DNA of 64,000 bases from Salvia splendens (lineage: Eukaryota > Streptophyta > Magnoliopsida > Lamiales > Lamiaceae), in NCBI RefSeq assembly GCF_004379255.2, contig NC_056033.1:43550719-43614718 (forward strand). Reading direction: 5' to 3'. The translations under genes and the position numbers were made by a program. The notes beneath the pieces were generated by a model that was given only the letters and a program-made list of their open reading frames with translations, had not been told where the DNA came from and searched no databases. Shown piece by piece: positions 9,479 through 20,510 of the stretch; position 1 is the stretch's first letter; each line of letters opens with the position of its first letter.

Positions 9479-11400
9479 TTAGTTTGTGGATTTCAAACTC
9501 ATTCCCTCTAGCAATTTATTCATTTGATCACGATTTAACCCTTTGGTTAGCGGATCCGCTAGATTATCCAATGACTTTACGTAGTCAATTGTAATCACCC
9601 CTGTTGTGATCAAATGTCTCACGGTATTATGTCGTCGACGAATGTGTCGAGACTTACCATTGTACAAGCCACTATTTGCCCTCCCAATAGCGGCTTGGCT
9701 ATCACAGTGAATTAACACTGGAGGCACAGGCTTTGATCAACATGGAATATCTTCAAGGAAGTTTTTAAGCCATTCGGCTTCTTCCGCGGCTTTATCTAAA
9801 GCTATGAATTCAGATTCCATAGTGGATCGGGCTATACATGTTTGTTTCGTGGATTTCCATGAGACAGCACCACCCCCAATAAATAGTAAAGACATATCCA
9901 CTTGTTGAAAGTGAGTCTTTGTTATCGGATATCCAATTTGCATCGCAGTACCCTTCAAGTACCGGGGGTATCTCGAAAAGTTGTAGCCCATGATTTGTGT
10001 ATACTTGAGATACCTCAAAACTCTTACAAGAGCTTTCCAATTCTCCTTGTTTGGATTGCTCGTGTATCGTCTCAACTTGTTCACGGCGCAAGTAATATCA
10101 GGTCGAGTGCAATTAGGAAGATACATAATGCATCCAATGACCCGTGCATAATCTTTTTGTGCAAGGGGTTCACCCCTGTTCTTGCTGAAATGAACATTGA
10201 GCTCTCTAGGCGTCTTAGCTGGGATGCCATCATAGGCATTGAATTTCTTTAGTACTTTCTCAATATAATGAGATTGTGTTAATGTGATTCATTTGAATTA
10301 GAATTTTTTATTCCAAAAATCACATCGGCTAGACCCATATCCTTCATGTCAAAGTTTTTCTTTAGCATGGTTTTCGTATAGTTAATCACTTAGGTGTTAC
10401 TACCCATGATTAACATATCATCAATGTAGAGACACACTATAACGTATCCATTATCAGTGTTTTTAATGTAGACACATTTGTCACATTCGTTGATTTTAAA
10501 TCCATTTGATAACATCACATTATCAAATTTCAAGTGTCATTGCAACGACGCTTGTTTCAATCCATAGAGGGACTTAACCAGTTTGCAAACCTTTTACTCT
10601 TGTCTAGGTACTACAAAACCTTCAGGTTGTTCCACATAGATTTCATCTTAAGTCACCATCTATACTTATCAACTGTTCAAACGGCCTTAAACTTGCTTTT
10701 AAGGACTCATTTGAATCCTAAAGGTTTAGCACCTTCAGGTAGATCAACCAACACCCAAGTGTGATTTAGCAAAATTGAATCAATTTCGCTTTGAACAGTT
10801 TCTCTTTAGTGCAGCCCATCTGGGCCAGCAAAGACTACTTTTATCGATGTTAGTTCTTCATCCAACATAAAAGCAATATAGTCAGGACCAAATGTCTTTG
10901 GTGTACTGACCCTACTACCACGTCTTAGTATTGTATCGTTTGGATCAGGCCTTGTTCGCTTGCGCGATTCTGGCTCTTCATCCGCTGATTTAGAACTAGT
11001 GGCTTCATCCTCAATTCTCGTCTCAGAATTGGATGCAACATTTTCCTTGTCTTTGCGAGGAAATATATTTTTTCAAGAAATACTACATTTCTTTACTCGA
11101 TTGTTGTTCCTATGGTCGCAGTATGTATTTCAGACTTGTAGACAACAAATCGATATGCACTACTATTAAGTGCATACCCAATAAAGATGCAATCAATCGT
11201 GTTAGGACCGATTGTAACTTCTTTCGGCGGAGGAACCATCACCTTTGTCAAACACCCCCACACACTTTGAGGTATTTGTAGGATGACTTCCTTCTCTTTC
11301 ACAACTTGTAAGGAGTGACATCCTTACTTTGAGTGGAATTTGTTTAGGATGTAGTTAGCTGTCAAAACAGCTTCCCCCACATGTTCTGGGGCATCCCCGA
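9479..11400 (-). pseudogene. Copia pol, 3' half (integrase end, RT, RNase H), copy 1
   Basis: In element order: the integrase C-terminal region (WGCLTKVMVPPPKEV, CIFIGYALNSSAYRF; 11302-11093), then RT with the intact catalytic LYIDDMLIMGSN near 10428-10395. Next come the RT connection (LNVHFSKNRGEPLAQKDYA) and [20 protein letters not shown]. RNase H follows with [40 protein letters not shown] and ADPLTKGLNRDQMN, and a stop at 9479. Several frameshifts and stops break it. The 5' end at 11400 is the Tekay insertion site; the upstream part of the same reading lies at 45886-46400. Confidence 0.85.
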
Positions 11401-14400
11401 TGTAACATCCCAAAAATTTGTATGACCTTTATTTAATAAATGTCGGTTGGAAATTTCATTTATGAAATTTAAATTGTTGCTACGTGTTTGAGTTTGGTTA
11501 TGTGGAATAAATCATCATGGGGGAATTGGAATGAAGTGCTAATTAGATTTTAATGTGGGGAGTCAATTTAAATAAAATCATGCATCTTGTTCTAGCCAAA
11601 AAAATGGCTATTGTCGGCCCCTCCAATTATTGAGAATTTATTCTTTATTGGATTTAATTAATTGTTTTGGGATATTCATCCAATTAAATCCAATTAAATC
11701 TTGCCACATTTTATTCCCTCGCCCCAATTCAATTAAGAGTTGAATTATTTCCTTGTGGCTAATTAAGCCAATTTTCGGTGTCCCTATTTTTTAGAGGAGA
11801 ATATATTTGTTTCTTATTTTGTGGAATCCCTTTTATTCAATGGAATACCAAATTAATACCTAAGTCAATTAATTGGGGATGTGAATATTTCCTTGTGTCG
11901 CACGCCCCATTTTGGTTAATTTCCTTGTGCAAATTTATTTAGTTGTTGCCTATTTTATGGGAGTCTTTTCCTATAAAGAAATTACCAAATTTAAATCCTA
12001 TTCTATTTAATTGAGGATTTAAATAATTTCCTTGTGCATTTCCTTATGGAATTTTCGTCCCTTCCTCATTATTTTCCTACTTGGAGATTTAATTTATTTT
12101 GTTCCCTTGTTTATGGAATATTCACTTTTATTTCCTAAGTTGTGAATATATTCTCTCCAAGTAAATACCAAATAAATTCCTTGTTATGCTCTACATGGAA
12201 TTTTCGAATTCCTCCCCATCCTACATGCCTATTTTATTCTTTTAATTATGTGACTTTTATTTCATTTGGCCATTATGTTATCCCTCCATAATTAATTAAA
12301 TAATTCTTTAAACTTTAACCTAATCCTATACAAAACACCTAAACTAAACCCTAGCCCCCATCTCCCTCAAAATTTCGTGCCTCCCCCCTTCACTCTCCAT
12401 CCTCTCCAAAAACTTCTTCCCTCATTGTTTCTTGCATCAATTGGAGTGGATTTTTCAAGAGTTTCGACGAATCGCCTCCATCCTTGTTCCTACCGTCGTT
12501 TTCGTGATTCGAAAAGGTATAACTAAGTTTTTCTTCTCATCTCTTCATTGAAACATTATTCTTGAATCCTACATGCATATAGAGGGTGTAGGATTAATAG
12601 ATCGAAAAATTTATCGGTGGGAAAGTGTGATTGCATAAGAACTTTGATAATATTGTGTTTTTGATTGAAATCATGTGATGTTGGATTGGAATAGTTGGTG
12701 AATGATGTGAGTTCATGTGCAAATATGTGTGTGAGAAACTTTTAAGCATGATTATGTGTGTTCGAGCATGAAAAATCGATGTTTGTTTGATGGAAGATGA
12801 AAACCCTATTTTCGATCTATGAACCTGAAAATCTGTGGTGCACGACCAGTGACTTATGATCTGTGATTGACCTATCAAACGAACGAATTTTGCTATGAAA
12901 TATTTACTGAGTAAACTTCAAGATGTTTTCTGTGTCTCGTGTGAATTTCAGCCCGTTTTATCGAAAAATGAATTTTTAATAAATTTTTGAAGTTGACTGC
13001 GCAAATCTGCCAGAAACGTGAGTTCTCGCCAAGAATGTTTCGTTTTCTTTTTGTCTGACCAAATGACCTCCGATTGATGTGATTCTTGAGATATATGAAA
13101 ATTTGAAGTGTCTTCTGTATTGTGTTAAATTTTCAGCTTTTTTTGGCATCGTATGAATTTATGGTGAATTTTTCAAATGAACTGCGCAATACTGCCAGAA
13201 ATTGTATGTTCCGACCAGAGAGTTCAATATGTGATATGACTGACTAAATGACGTGATTTCGATATGAAAATTTTCATGGATGAACTTGAATGTGTCCTCT
13301 GTATCGTGACCAAAATTTAGCATGTTTTGAGGTCGGGTGAATTTAAAGTGACTTTTACAAAACGGTCGCGCAATTCTGCCAGTTTTCTGCCTTGATTAAA
13401 TGACACTTATTTTTCAAGTTTAAAAGTATTGTATGATGCATGTATGTCCAAGGAACGTGTTTAAATGTTGAAATCACTTGTGATAAGTTGAAATGTGTTA
13501 CGTGTGTTACACCTTTGAGATGTATGTCGGGTTTGGGAAATTGAGGAAAACGAATGAGAGAGAAACGATAGGACAGCATAGTGATATGTTGTTGTGTGAG
13601 GCTGACTTGTGTTGTCGTTGACAAGGGTGTTGTGTATTCGTGAACTCGAGGATCGAGAGTTGCTAAGTTGGGTTGTGAATTGCTAAGCGAACGAGGTGGA
13701 CTTTCTTTTCAAACCTCTTTACTTTTCCGAAAAATATTATGTGGAGATATAAGGGTGGTTTTAACTGTTATGTCATGCCATGATGTTTTTGTTATGAGAT
13801 TATGTGCCTGATGGCCTAGTTCGTATGAGTTTACTCCGTTAGGCTATATGGCTGTGTTGTGAAACGAATTCGGGTCCGAGTAGGGCCGTAAACCCTATCG
13901 GGCTGTGTACACTGGTGGGATCGTGAGCCGTCCTTGCAAGTCGGCCGGGTCTCGTGGGCGAATAGTGTGGCCACACTATTGTCGCACTGTGATTGTGATT
14001 GATGGATTGATGTGAAAAGTGGGGAGATAAATTGTCTGGCCAGACTTGAATATTTTTGTGTTTCTCGTGATTTTCTTAATACATAAAACTCGAGATCACT
14101 GGTATGGATGACATAACTTATTAAATGTTTTCGGCATGAGCCCATTGAGTACAACAAGTACTCAGCCCTGCATATTATTTTTCTTATGTGCAGGTTGAGC
14201 GGGATGTTGCGGTGGATGTTGAGCTGGCTTGAGAACGTAGGATACGTTGTGTCGTCATACATAGGCGTAGTCCTTGACTCTCCTTAAACTGTATTTTCCG
14301 CTGCTATAACTTGAACCATGTCTCAAGACTTTAATCTTTTCTTTATGCTTTGTGTTTGAACATGTATGGTGGTGATTAGTTTTTAAACAAGTGTTTACGT

Positions 14401-14675
14401 TGTCTTTTTGAAAATGATATTCTTCGAGATTTAAGTTAAATGTTTGTTTTACTTTAGTTATTAATGGTTGTATTTCTTAAGTCTAATTTTTTTTTCCGTT
14501 GTCCTTTTTTAATGTATTTTTCTTATGTCTTTTCAAAAAAAATATAACCTTAAAATTTTTAAACTAAGTTGTTTTCCTTTCTTTAAGTTAATTAAGTTGA
14601 TCTTCTAAATTGTAATCCATGCATGTCGGTCACGATCGCGCGTTTGTGGTACCCCTTGTATGGGCGGTCGTGACA
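11401..14675 (+). repeat. Tekay 5' LTR, copy 1
   Basis: A long (3275 bp) LTR. It holds three degenerate ~185-bp repeats (12999-13500), a conserved block around GAGTACAACAAGTACTCAGCC near 14150 that precedes a TTATGTGCAG splice-acceptor-like site, and short minus-strand ORFs that are identical in all four LTRs but look non-coding. Confidence 0.9.
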
Positions 14676-14678
14676 GAG

Positions 14679-14690
14679 TGGTATCAGAGC
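14679..14690 (+). other. Primer binding site, initiator-Met tRNA
   Basis: TGGTATCAGAGC, complementary to the 3' end of plant initiator tRNA-Met, lies three bases after the LTR. The second copy is 36772-36783. It is not a tRNA gene. Confidence 0.9.
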
Positions 14691-17257
14691 TTTGTTCTTT
14701 CGCTCTGGTCCGAGAGTCTTCTTTCACTTTAAGTCTAAGTTAGTGAACCCGTATTGACTAGAAGTGTCACGAAGGCTCAACATCCAAAGCATCACGCTCA
14801 ACCAAGGAAAGTGAGGTATGTTTTTAAAGTTGTTGATGAAATATGAGAACGAAGGTATAAACTTTATGATATGATTGAGGATGGTTTGGGCAAAAGAATG
14901 CATGAGCTGTAATTACGTGATGATGTGATGTGATTCTCATGTTCAAATTCGTGAATAAATGATGTGATGACGTAAAGAAGTTGAATGTGAGCATGATTTG
15001 TGTGATGATCTAAACACGTGTCGTATGTAAGAATGTGATATTGTTCTGGTATACTTATGTGGAACATGAGCATGAGTGACATAATGTCGTAAATATGTGT
15101 TATGTGTGAAAGTTCTACGATGTAAGCATGCGAACATAGGAAGATGGAGTGTTTTTACATCAAAAATGACAATTGATGAGTTGTTTTGAGAATGTTGAAA
15201 TTTATGAGAAAAGATGAGTAACTAAAAATGTTGTTTCAACCATATATGCGAAGTGCATGAGTGTTTTGTCTGGAATACAAATGCGTTATGAGTTTTGAAA
15301 GATTTGCATGGTGTTAGACATGTAGAAAAAAATGGGAAAATGATTTTGAGGTTGATTGTTTTGCGATATTAATGACTAGTTGTTTCTAGTAGAGTATGGT
15401 TGAGGAAAAATATTTATGTTGTGGAAAGTTGTTAGAATTTTTTTTAAATAAAAATATGTTTCTTTTGAGGAAATTAATTGATCAATGGAAATTGTGGTGT
15501 TATGATTTGTTAAAAAAAAAAAAAGTTTCGACAAAAAAATTACTTCGTTTGGAAAATTGAGCTGTGGAAGTGTGATGTTATGTATGTTATGAGGTGCGAG
15601 GTATGATGTGTTATTCTATGGAATGTTTTATACGAATGATGAAAGTTGATGCGAAATTACGATTTAGTTTGAGTCAAACTTTTACTTTAAAAGTGAGATG
15701 TGGAAAATTTTTAGGAAAGTGAGAAAGTGTAAAGAAATTTTGTTTCAAAAGTTTTGAACATAATGTGAAGTTCGAAAGTGTTTTGCTGTGGGAAGTGAAA
15801 ATGTGGTGTGTTTATCTTGGGGTATGAATGACATAAATTGAAGTAGATGATGATCTATGAGATGATGAATTGTGTGGTGAACTTAGAGTAACTAAAATAT
15901 AAGCCTAGTTGACCGTGCGAATCGTAGTTCTAAGTTGAAAACTTAACTATTGCTTCTCTGAGCAATGAAACGTACGAGAATATGAAAGTTAAGGCAAATG
16001 CTTAAGTCAAGGTGCGAGACAAGAAGAACTGATGCTAAGAGATATTTTCATGCAACGACGAGCGATCATACTCGCAATTTAAATTAGTATAGTTTAATCT
16101 TGCGTAAGTGGAAGCACGATGGAGATGATCTCCATACCCTGCTAAGGAGCACGAGGATGATAACCATGTCATACGAGGATAGTCATTATGACAGGCAAAG
16201 AATTTTATGAAGATATGGATTTCAACTATCGTTATTATGGTAATGACACGAAGAATCTCAGTGTGGAATCCACAGTTCTTAGAGCGATGTTACCAGTTTC
16301 GGCTTGCGAAAGATGAACAAGGAGGTGCGACTTTAATAGGTGGAACAAACTATTCTAGTCAACAGTTCTTACTTGGATTATAAGAAGTTATCTTCAGGAC
16401 CTTTCAAATAGCCGTGAGCCATTGTCTATTAACAGCTTGTTTCATTCACCCCTTGCAAGTGATGCATATTGTTTCTTTTCCTCCATTGAGTCTTAACTCA
16501 CTTTCACTTCTTGGAAAGTGGTGTTGCCTTCATAACTTTGGACACTTGGATTGATTGTAGTCTTCTTTGATCTATTATCTATACGGACCATACTTTGACT
16601 CTGTGAGCCTTTGCTATTGAGCTTCATTCCTAAGGCTGCTTGCAGTTACGTCCTTCAATATAATCACGTTTCACAGACATGTTTTCTATTGGGATATTCT
16701 CTTCGAACTTTTGTTTAGCCTTTTATTTTGTCACCATGTCTGTGTCAAGTTCTTCCTTACAGAGTGAAATTCTTTTGGGTTCAGTTCATGTATCCTTTCC
16801 ATAATAGAACCTTTCTTTCTACAAAATGAAGTTAAGGCCTACATTTTGTTCCTTGCCTTAACAAACTTAATCCACTTGATTTTTTTGTTTTCAATAACCC
16901 CTTTGACTTTGATTGCCTTTCACAACTTATGAACCTATTGATGTGATTCTGTCAGTCCATATTATGATTTTCCTTGAACCATGATCAGTACCGCTTTGTG
17001 ACAACTGCCTATAGTTCTCAATCCTCATGCAACTGATCATTTCTTTTCTTCAACCCTTAAGTCATTATCCATTGATGTGTGGACCTTCCAAATTTGGTCG
17101 AACAACTGAGTTATCTTTTGGTAGCCTACTATGAGAATTGACATTTGTTGATTTCATCCCATATTCATGACCTATCTTATGTTCTTTCAAGCTCCGTGGG
17201 GATGATCATAACCAATTGTTATATTTCAAAATCGGTTCATATCCAAGTTAAGACTGT
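14691..17257 (+). other. Non-coding internal region in place of gag, Tekay copy 1
   Basis: Between the primer site and the protease there should be a gag gene of about 1.2-1.5 kb with a CCHC knuckle. Instead there is AT-rich DNA with no ORF over about 70 codons on the plus strand. The first part (to about 16400) is rich in GATGATGTG and TTTGAGG-like strings; the second (16430-17250) is pyrimidine-rich. I recognise no coding relic in any frame. The second copy is 36784-39356. Confidence 0.7.
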
Positions 17258-20200
17258 TTGACTAAAGTTTGTGTTAGGAGAGTTAAGAGTAGTAGCTCGA
17301 CTTTTACACGTCATGCCTTGGAGAGCGTTGACATAATTTTGGGAATGGATTGGCTTACCGAGAACCACGCAACGATTCACTGTAAAAGAGAGACAGATTT
17401 CTCTTCAAGCCCCGGGCGAAGAGCCAACTATCTTGTATGGGATCTCCCTGAACCGACAAACTTCCATAATCTCCGCATTACAAGCGACCACGATGATAAG
17501 ATAAGGGCGTCCGGCGTATCTTGTGTACTTGAACGGAGATGAAAAGAAGGATTTGAAAGTGGAAGACGTGGCAGTAGTACGAGATTTTCCCAAAGCTTTG
17601 CCAGGACCGCCACCCGACGGACAGGTAGAGTTTACATTTGACTTAGAACCTGGATCTGCGCCAGTATCGAAAGCACCATACCGAATGGCCCCTAAAGATT
17701 TGGCTGAATTGAAGATTCAGTTGCAAGAACTGCTAGATTTGGGATTTATCCGACCTAGTGTATCATCATGGGGAGCGCCTGTGTTGTTCGTAAAGAAAAA
17801 GGATGGAACGATGAGGATGTGCATCGACTATCGTGAGCTCAACAAGTTGACCTTGAGGAATAAGTACCGACTGCCAAGAATTGATGACTTGTTTGACCAA
17901 CTTCGAGGAGCGGGCGTATTCTCGAAAATGGATTTGAGATCAGGGTATCATCAACTAAAGGTCCGACGAGAGGATGTGCCTAAGACTGCTTTTTGCACTC
18001 GCTATGGCCATTATGAATTCGTCGTGAGGCCATTTTGGCTGACTAATGCCCCTGCCGTCTTCATGGACTTGATGAACCGAGTATTTCACGAGTATCTTGA
18101 CAAGTTGGTGTTAGTCTTCATCGACGATGTTTTAGTATACTCGAAGAACGAGGAGGAACATGGATGGCATCTACAAACAGTGTTGGAAACGTTGCGAAAG
18201 GAGAAGCTTTATGCCAAGTTTAGTAAGTGTGAGTTTTGGTTGAATCGAGTGAAACTTTCTTGGTCATATTGTGACGGCAAATGGAATTCAAGTAGACCCA
18301 GCAGAGGTCGAGGCCGTGCAGAATTGGAAAACTCCAAAAACGCCAAAGTGAAATCCGCAGCTTCTTAGGATTGGCGGGATACTATCGACGATTCATTGAA
18401 GGATTCTCTAAGATTGCGAGACCGATGATGCAACTGTTAAAGAAAGTAATCAAAGTAGTTTGGACGCCGGAGTGGGCGAGGCGAGTTTCCAACTATTGAA
18501 GGAGAAGTTGACGACAGCACCGGTTCTAGCTGTGCCGGCAACCGACAAGACTTCGCCGTCTATACGGAAGCATCGAAAGTAGGACTTGGATGTGTGTTGA
18601 TGCAAGATGGAAAGTGATAGCATATACGCTTCCCGACAGTTGAGACAGAATGAATTGGATTTTCCGACTCACGACTTGGAGTTAGCGGCAGTAGTGCATG
18701 CACTGAAAATTTGGAGACATCATCTCTATGGAGTGAGATGCGAAATATATACAGATCACAAAGTCTCAAGTATTTTCTTTGAGCAGAAGGAGCTGAACAT
18801 GCGACACAACGTGGGTAGAGATTGTGAAAGATTATGATTGTGTATTCACTACCACCCGGGCAAGGCAAACGTAGTAGCCGATGCTTTGAGGTAGGAAGAA
18901 CCAAAACCGCAATTGGCTTATTCCTAACGCAAGAGGAAGCGTTGATTCGCGAATTTGTCAGAATGAGATTGGAGATAGTGAGAGCGCCCGAGACAGTAGA
19001 AGCGAGATTGGCGACGCTAGTGATTGAGCCAAATTTGAGAACCAAGCTCATAGAACCCAGCGACGTGGTGAGAAGTTGAAATAATTACGTGCAAAGGTAA
19101 GAGCCGAGAAGCTTGATCATTACCGTGAGGAGGAGGCGGATTAATGCCTTGACGTATGATGGACGATTGTGTGTGCCGAGCGATGAGGCGCTAAAAGATG
19201 AGATTTTGAGTGAATCACACGACAAGCCTTACACTGCACACCCCAGAAGCACGAAGATGTATCGAGATTTGTAGCGACGTTTTTGGTGGAATGGAATGAA
19301 AGGAGACGTAGCGTCGTATGTGAACGATGTCTAGCATGTCAACAAGGTGAAGGCCTTACACCAACGGCCATATGGGAAGTTGCAACCACTCAAAATTCCC
19401 GAATGGAAGTGGGAGCATCTAGCTATGGATTTCGTGACGGGTTTGCCAAAGTCACAGAAGGGCAACACCGCCAATTTGGGTGATCATCGATCGACTAACT
19501 AAGAGCGGCACTTTTTACCAATTCGAGTTACTTATGGCGCGGATAAGTTAGCTAATCTCTACGTGAATGAGATTGTGCGATTGCATGGAGTGCCAAAGAC
19601 CATTGTGTCAGACCGCGATACGAAGTTCACATCAAAGTCTTGGATGAGTTTGCAACGAGAATTGGGCACGCAACTGAACTTCAGCACTGCTTATCACCCG
19701 CAATCGGACGAGCAGTCAGAGAGGACGATTCAGACACTTGAGGATATGTTGCGAGCCGTTGTCCTAGATCGAGAGAAAAGTTGGGAAACTGTTCTACCGT
19801 TGGTTGAATTCGCCTACAACAATAGCTATCAAGCGACGATCGATATGGCTTCGTATGAAGCCTTGTATGGCAGGAAGTGTCAATCTCCATTTTAATGGGA
19901 TGAAGTTGGCGAGAGGAAGATGTTAGGACCCGACGCTATAAGGGAGATGACCGAAATTGTGCATCAAATCCGCACAAGGATCAAGGAAGCTCAAGATAGG
20001 CAGAAGTCGTATGCCGACGTGCGTCGAACGGAAATTAAATTCGACATTAGTGACAAAGTGTTCTTGAAAGTATCCCCGATGAAAGAAGTTGTGAGGTTTG
20101 GAATGAAGGGCAAGTTGAAGCCGCGTTTTGTATAGCCGTACGAGATTATCGATGAAGTAGGTCCTGTAGCGTACCGTTTATCGTTACCTCCCAGTTTTGG

Positions 20201-20465
20201 GAATGCGCACAACGTGTTCCATGTGTCGCACTTGCGCAAGTATGTGTTCGACCCCAAGCATGCGATTCATCAAGAGGAGGTGATCCTAACCCCCGACATG
20301 AACTACGAGGAAAGGCACGAGGCAATCCTAGATCGGAAGGTGCAAGAGTTGCGAAACAAGTCTATAGCATCAGTGAAAGTGTTGTGGAAACACCATGGTC
20401 CCAAGGAAGCCACGTGGGAGTTAGAAGAAAGTATGAAAGAAAATTACCCCGAGTCGTTTATGTGA
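17258..20465 (+). pseudogene. Tekay pol with chromodomain, copy 1
   Basis: Order: protease end (VDIILGMDWLTENHATIHC), RT ([40 protein letters not shown], catalytic [10 protein letters not shown]), RNase H ([14 protein letters not shown]), zinc-binding and DDE integrase (MDFVTG, IVSDRDTKFTSKS, AYHPQSDEQSERT), and a C-terminal chromodomain (VLWKHHGPKEATWELEESM). Breaks: frameshifts near 17515, 18253, 18350, 18470 and 18550, stops in RNase H, and a TAA at about 19893 in a conserved aromatic position. RNase H has Glu where Asp is usual, and RT has Trp in the normally Gly-containing PFGLTNAP motif. The chromodomain would target integration to heterochromatin in an active element. Confidence 0.88.
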
Positions 20466-20497
20466 GGCAGTCAAAATTTCGGGACGAAATTTCTGTT

Positions 20498-20510
20498 AAG
20501 AGGGGAAGGA
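20498..20510 (+). other. Polypurine tract, Tekay copy 1
   Basis: AAGAGGGGAAGGA directly precedes the 3' LTR and would prime plus-strand DNA. The second copy is 42593-42605. Confidence 0.85.

Noticed and set aside
10534..11281. Plus-strand ORFs across the copia RT and integrase region
   Set aside because: They are antisense shadows of the recognisable minus-strand copia pol.
12594..12878. A 94-codon minus-strand ORF repeated identically in all four Tekay LTRs
   Set aside because: Its repetition is explained by LTR identity and the recent duplication. It is antisense to the element, has no recognisable motif, and one-base differences between LTRs show no sign of frame protection.
13831..14262. 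A 143-codon minus-strand ORF in the Tekay LTR
   Set aside because: It is broken in the other three LTR copies by single-base changes and contains no recognisable domain.
14679..14690. TGGTATCAGAGC as a tRNA gene end
   Set aside because: It is the primer binding site after an LTR; no tRNA cloverleaf is present around it.
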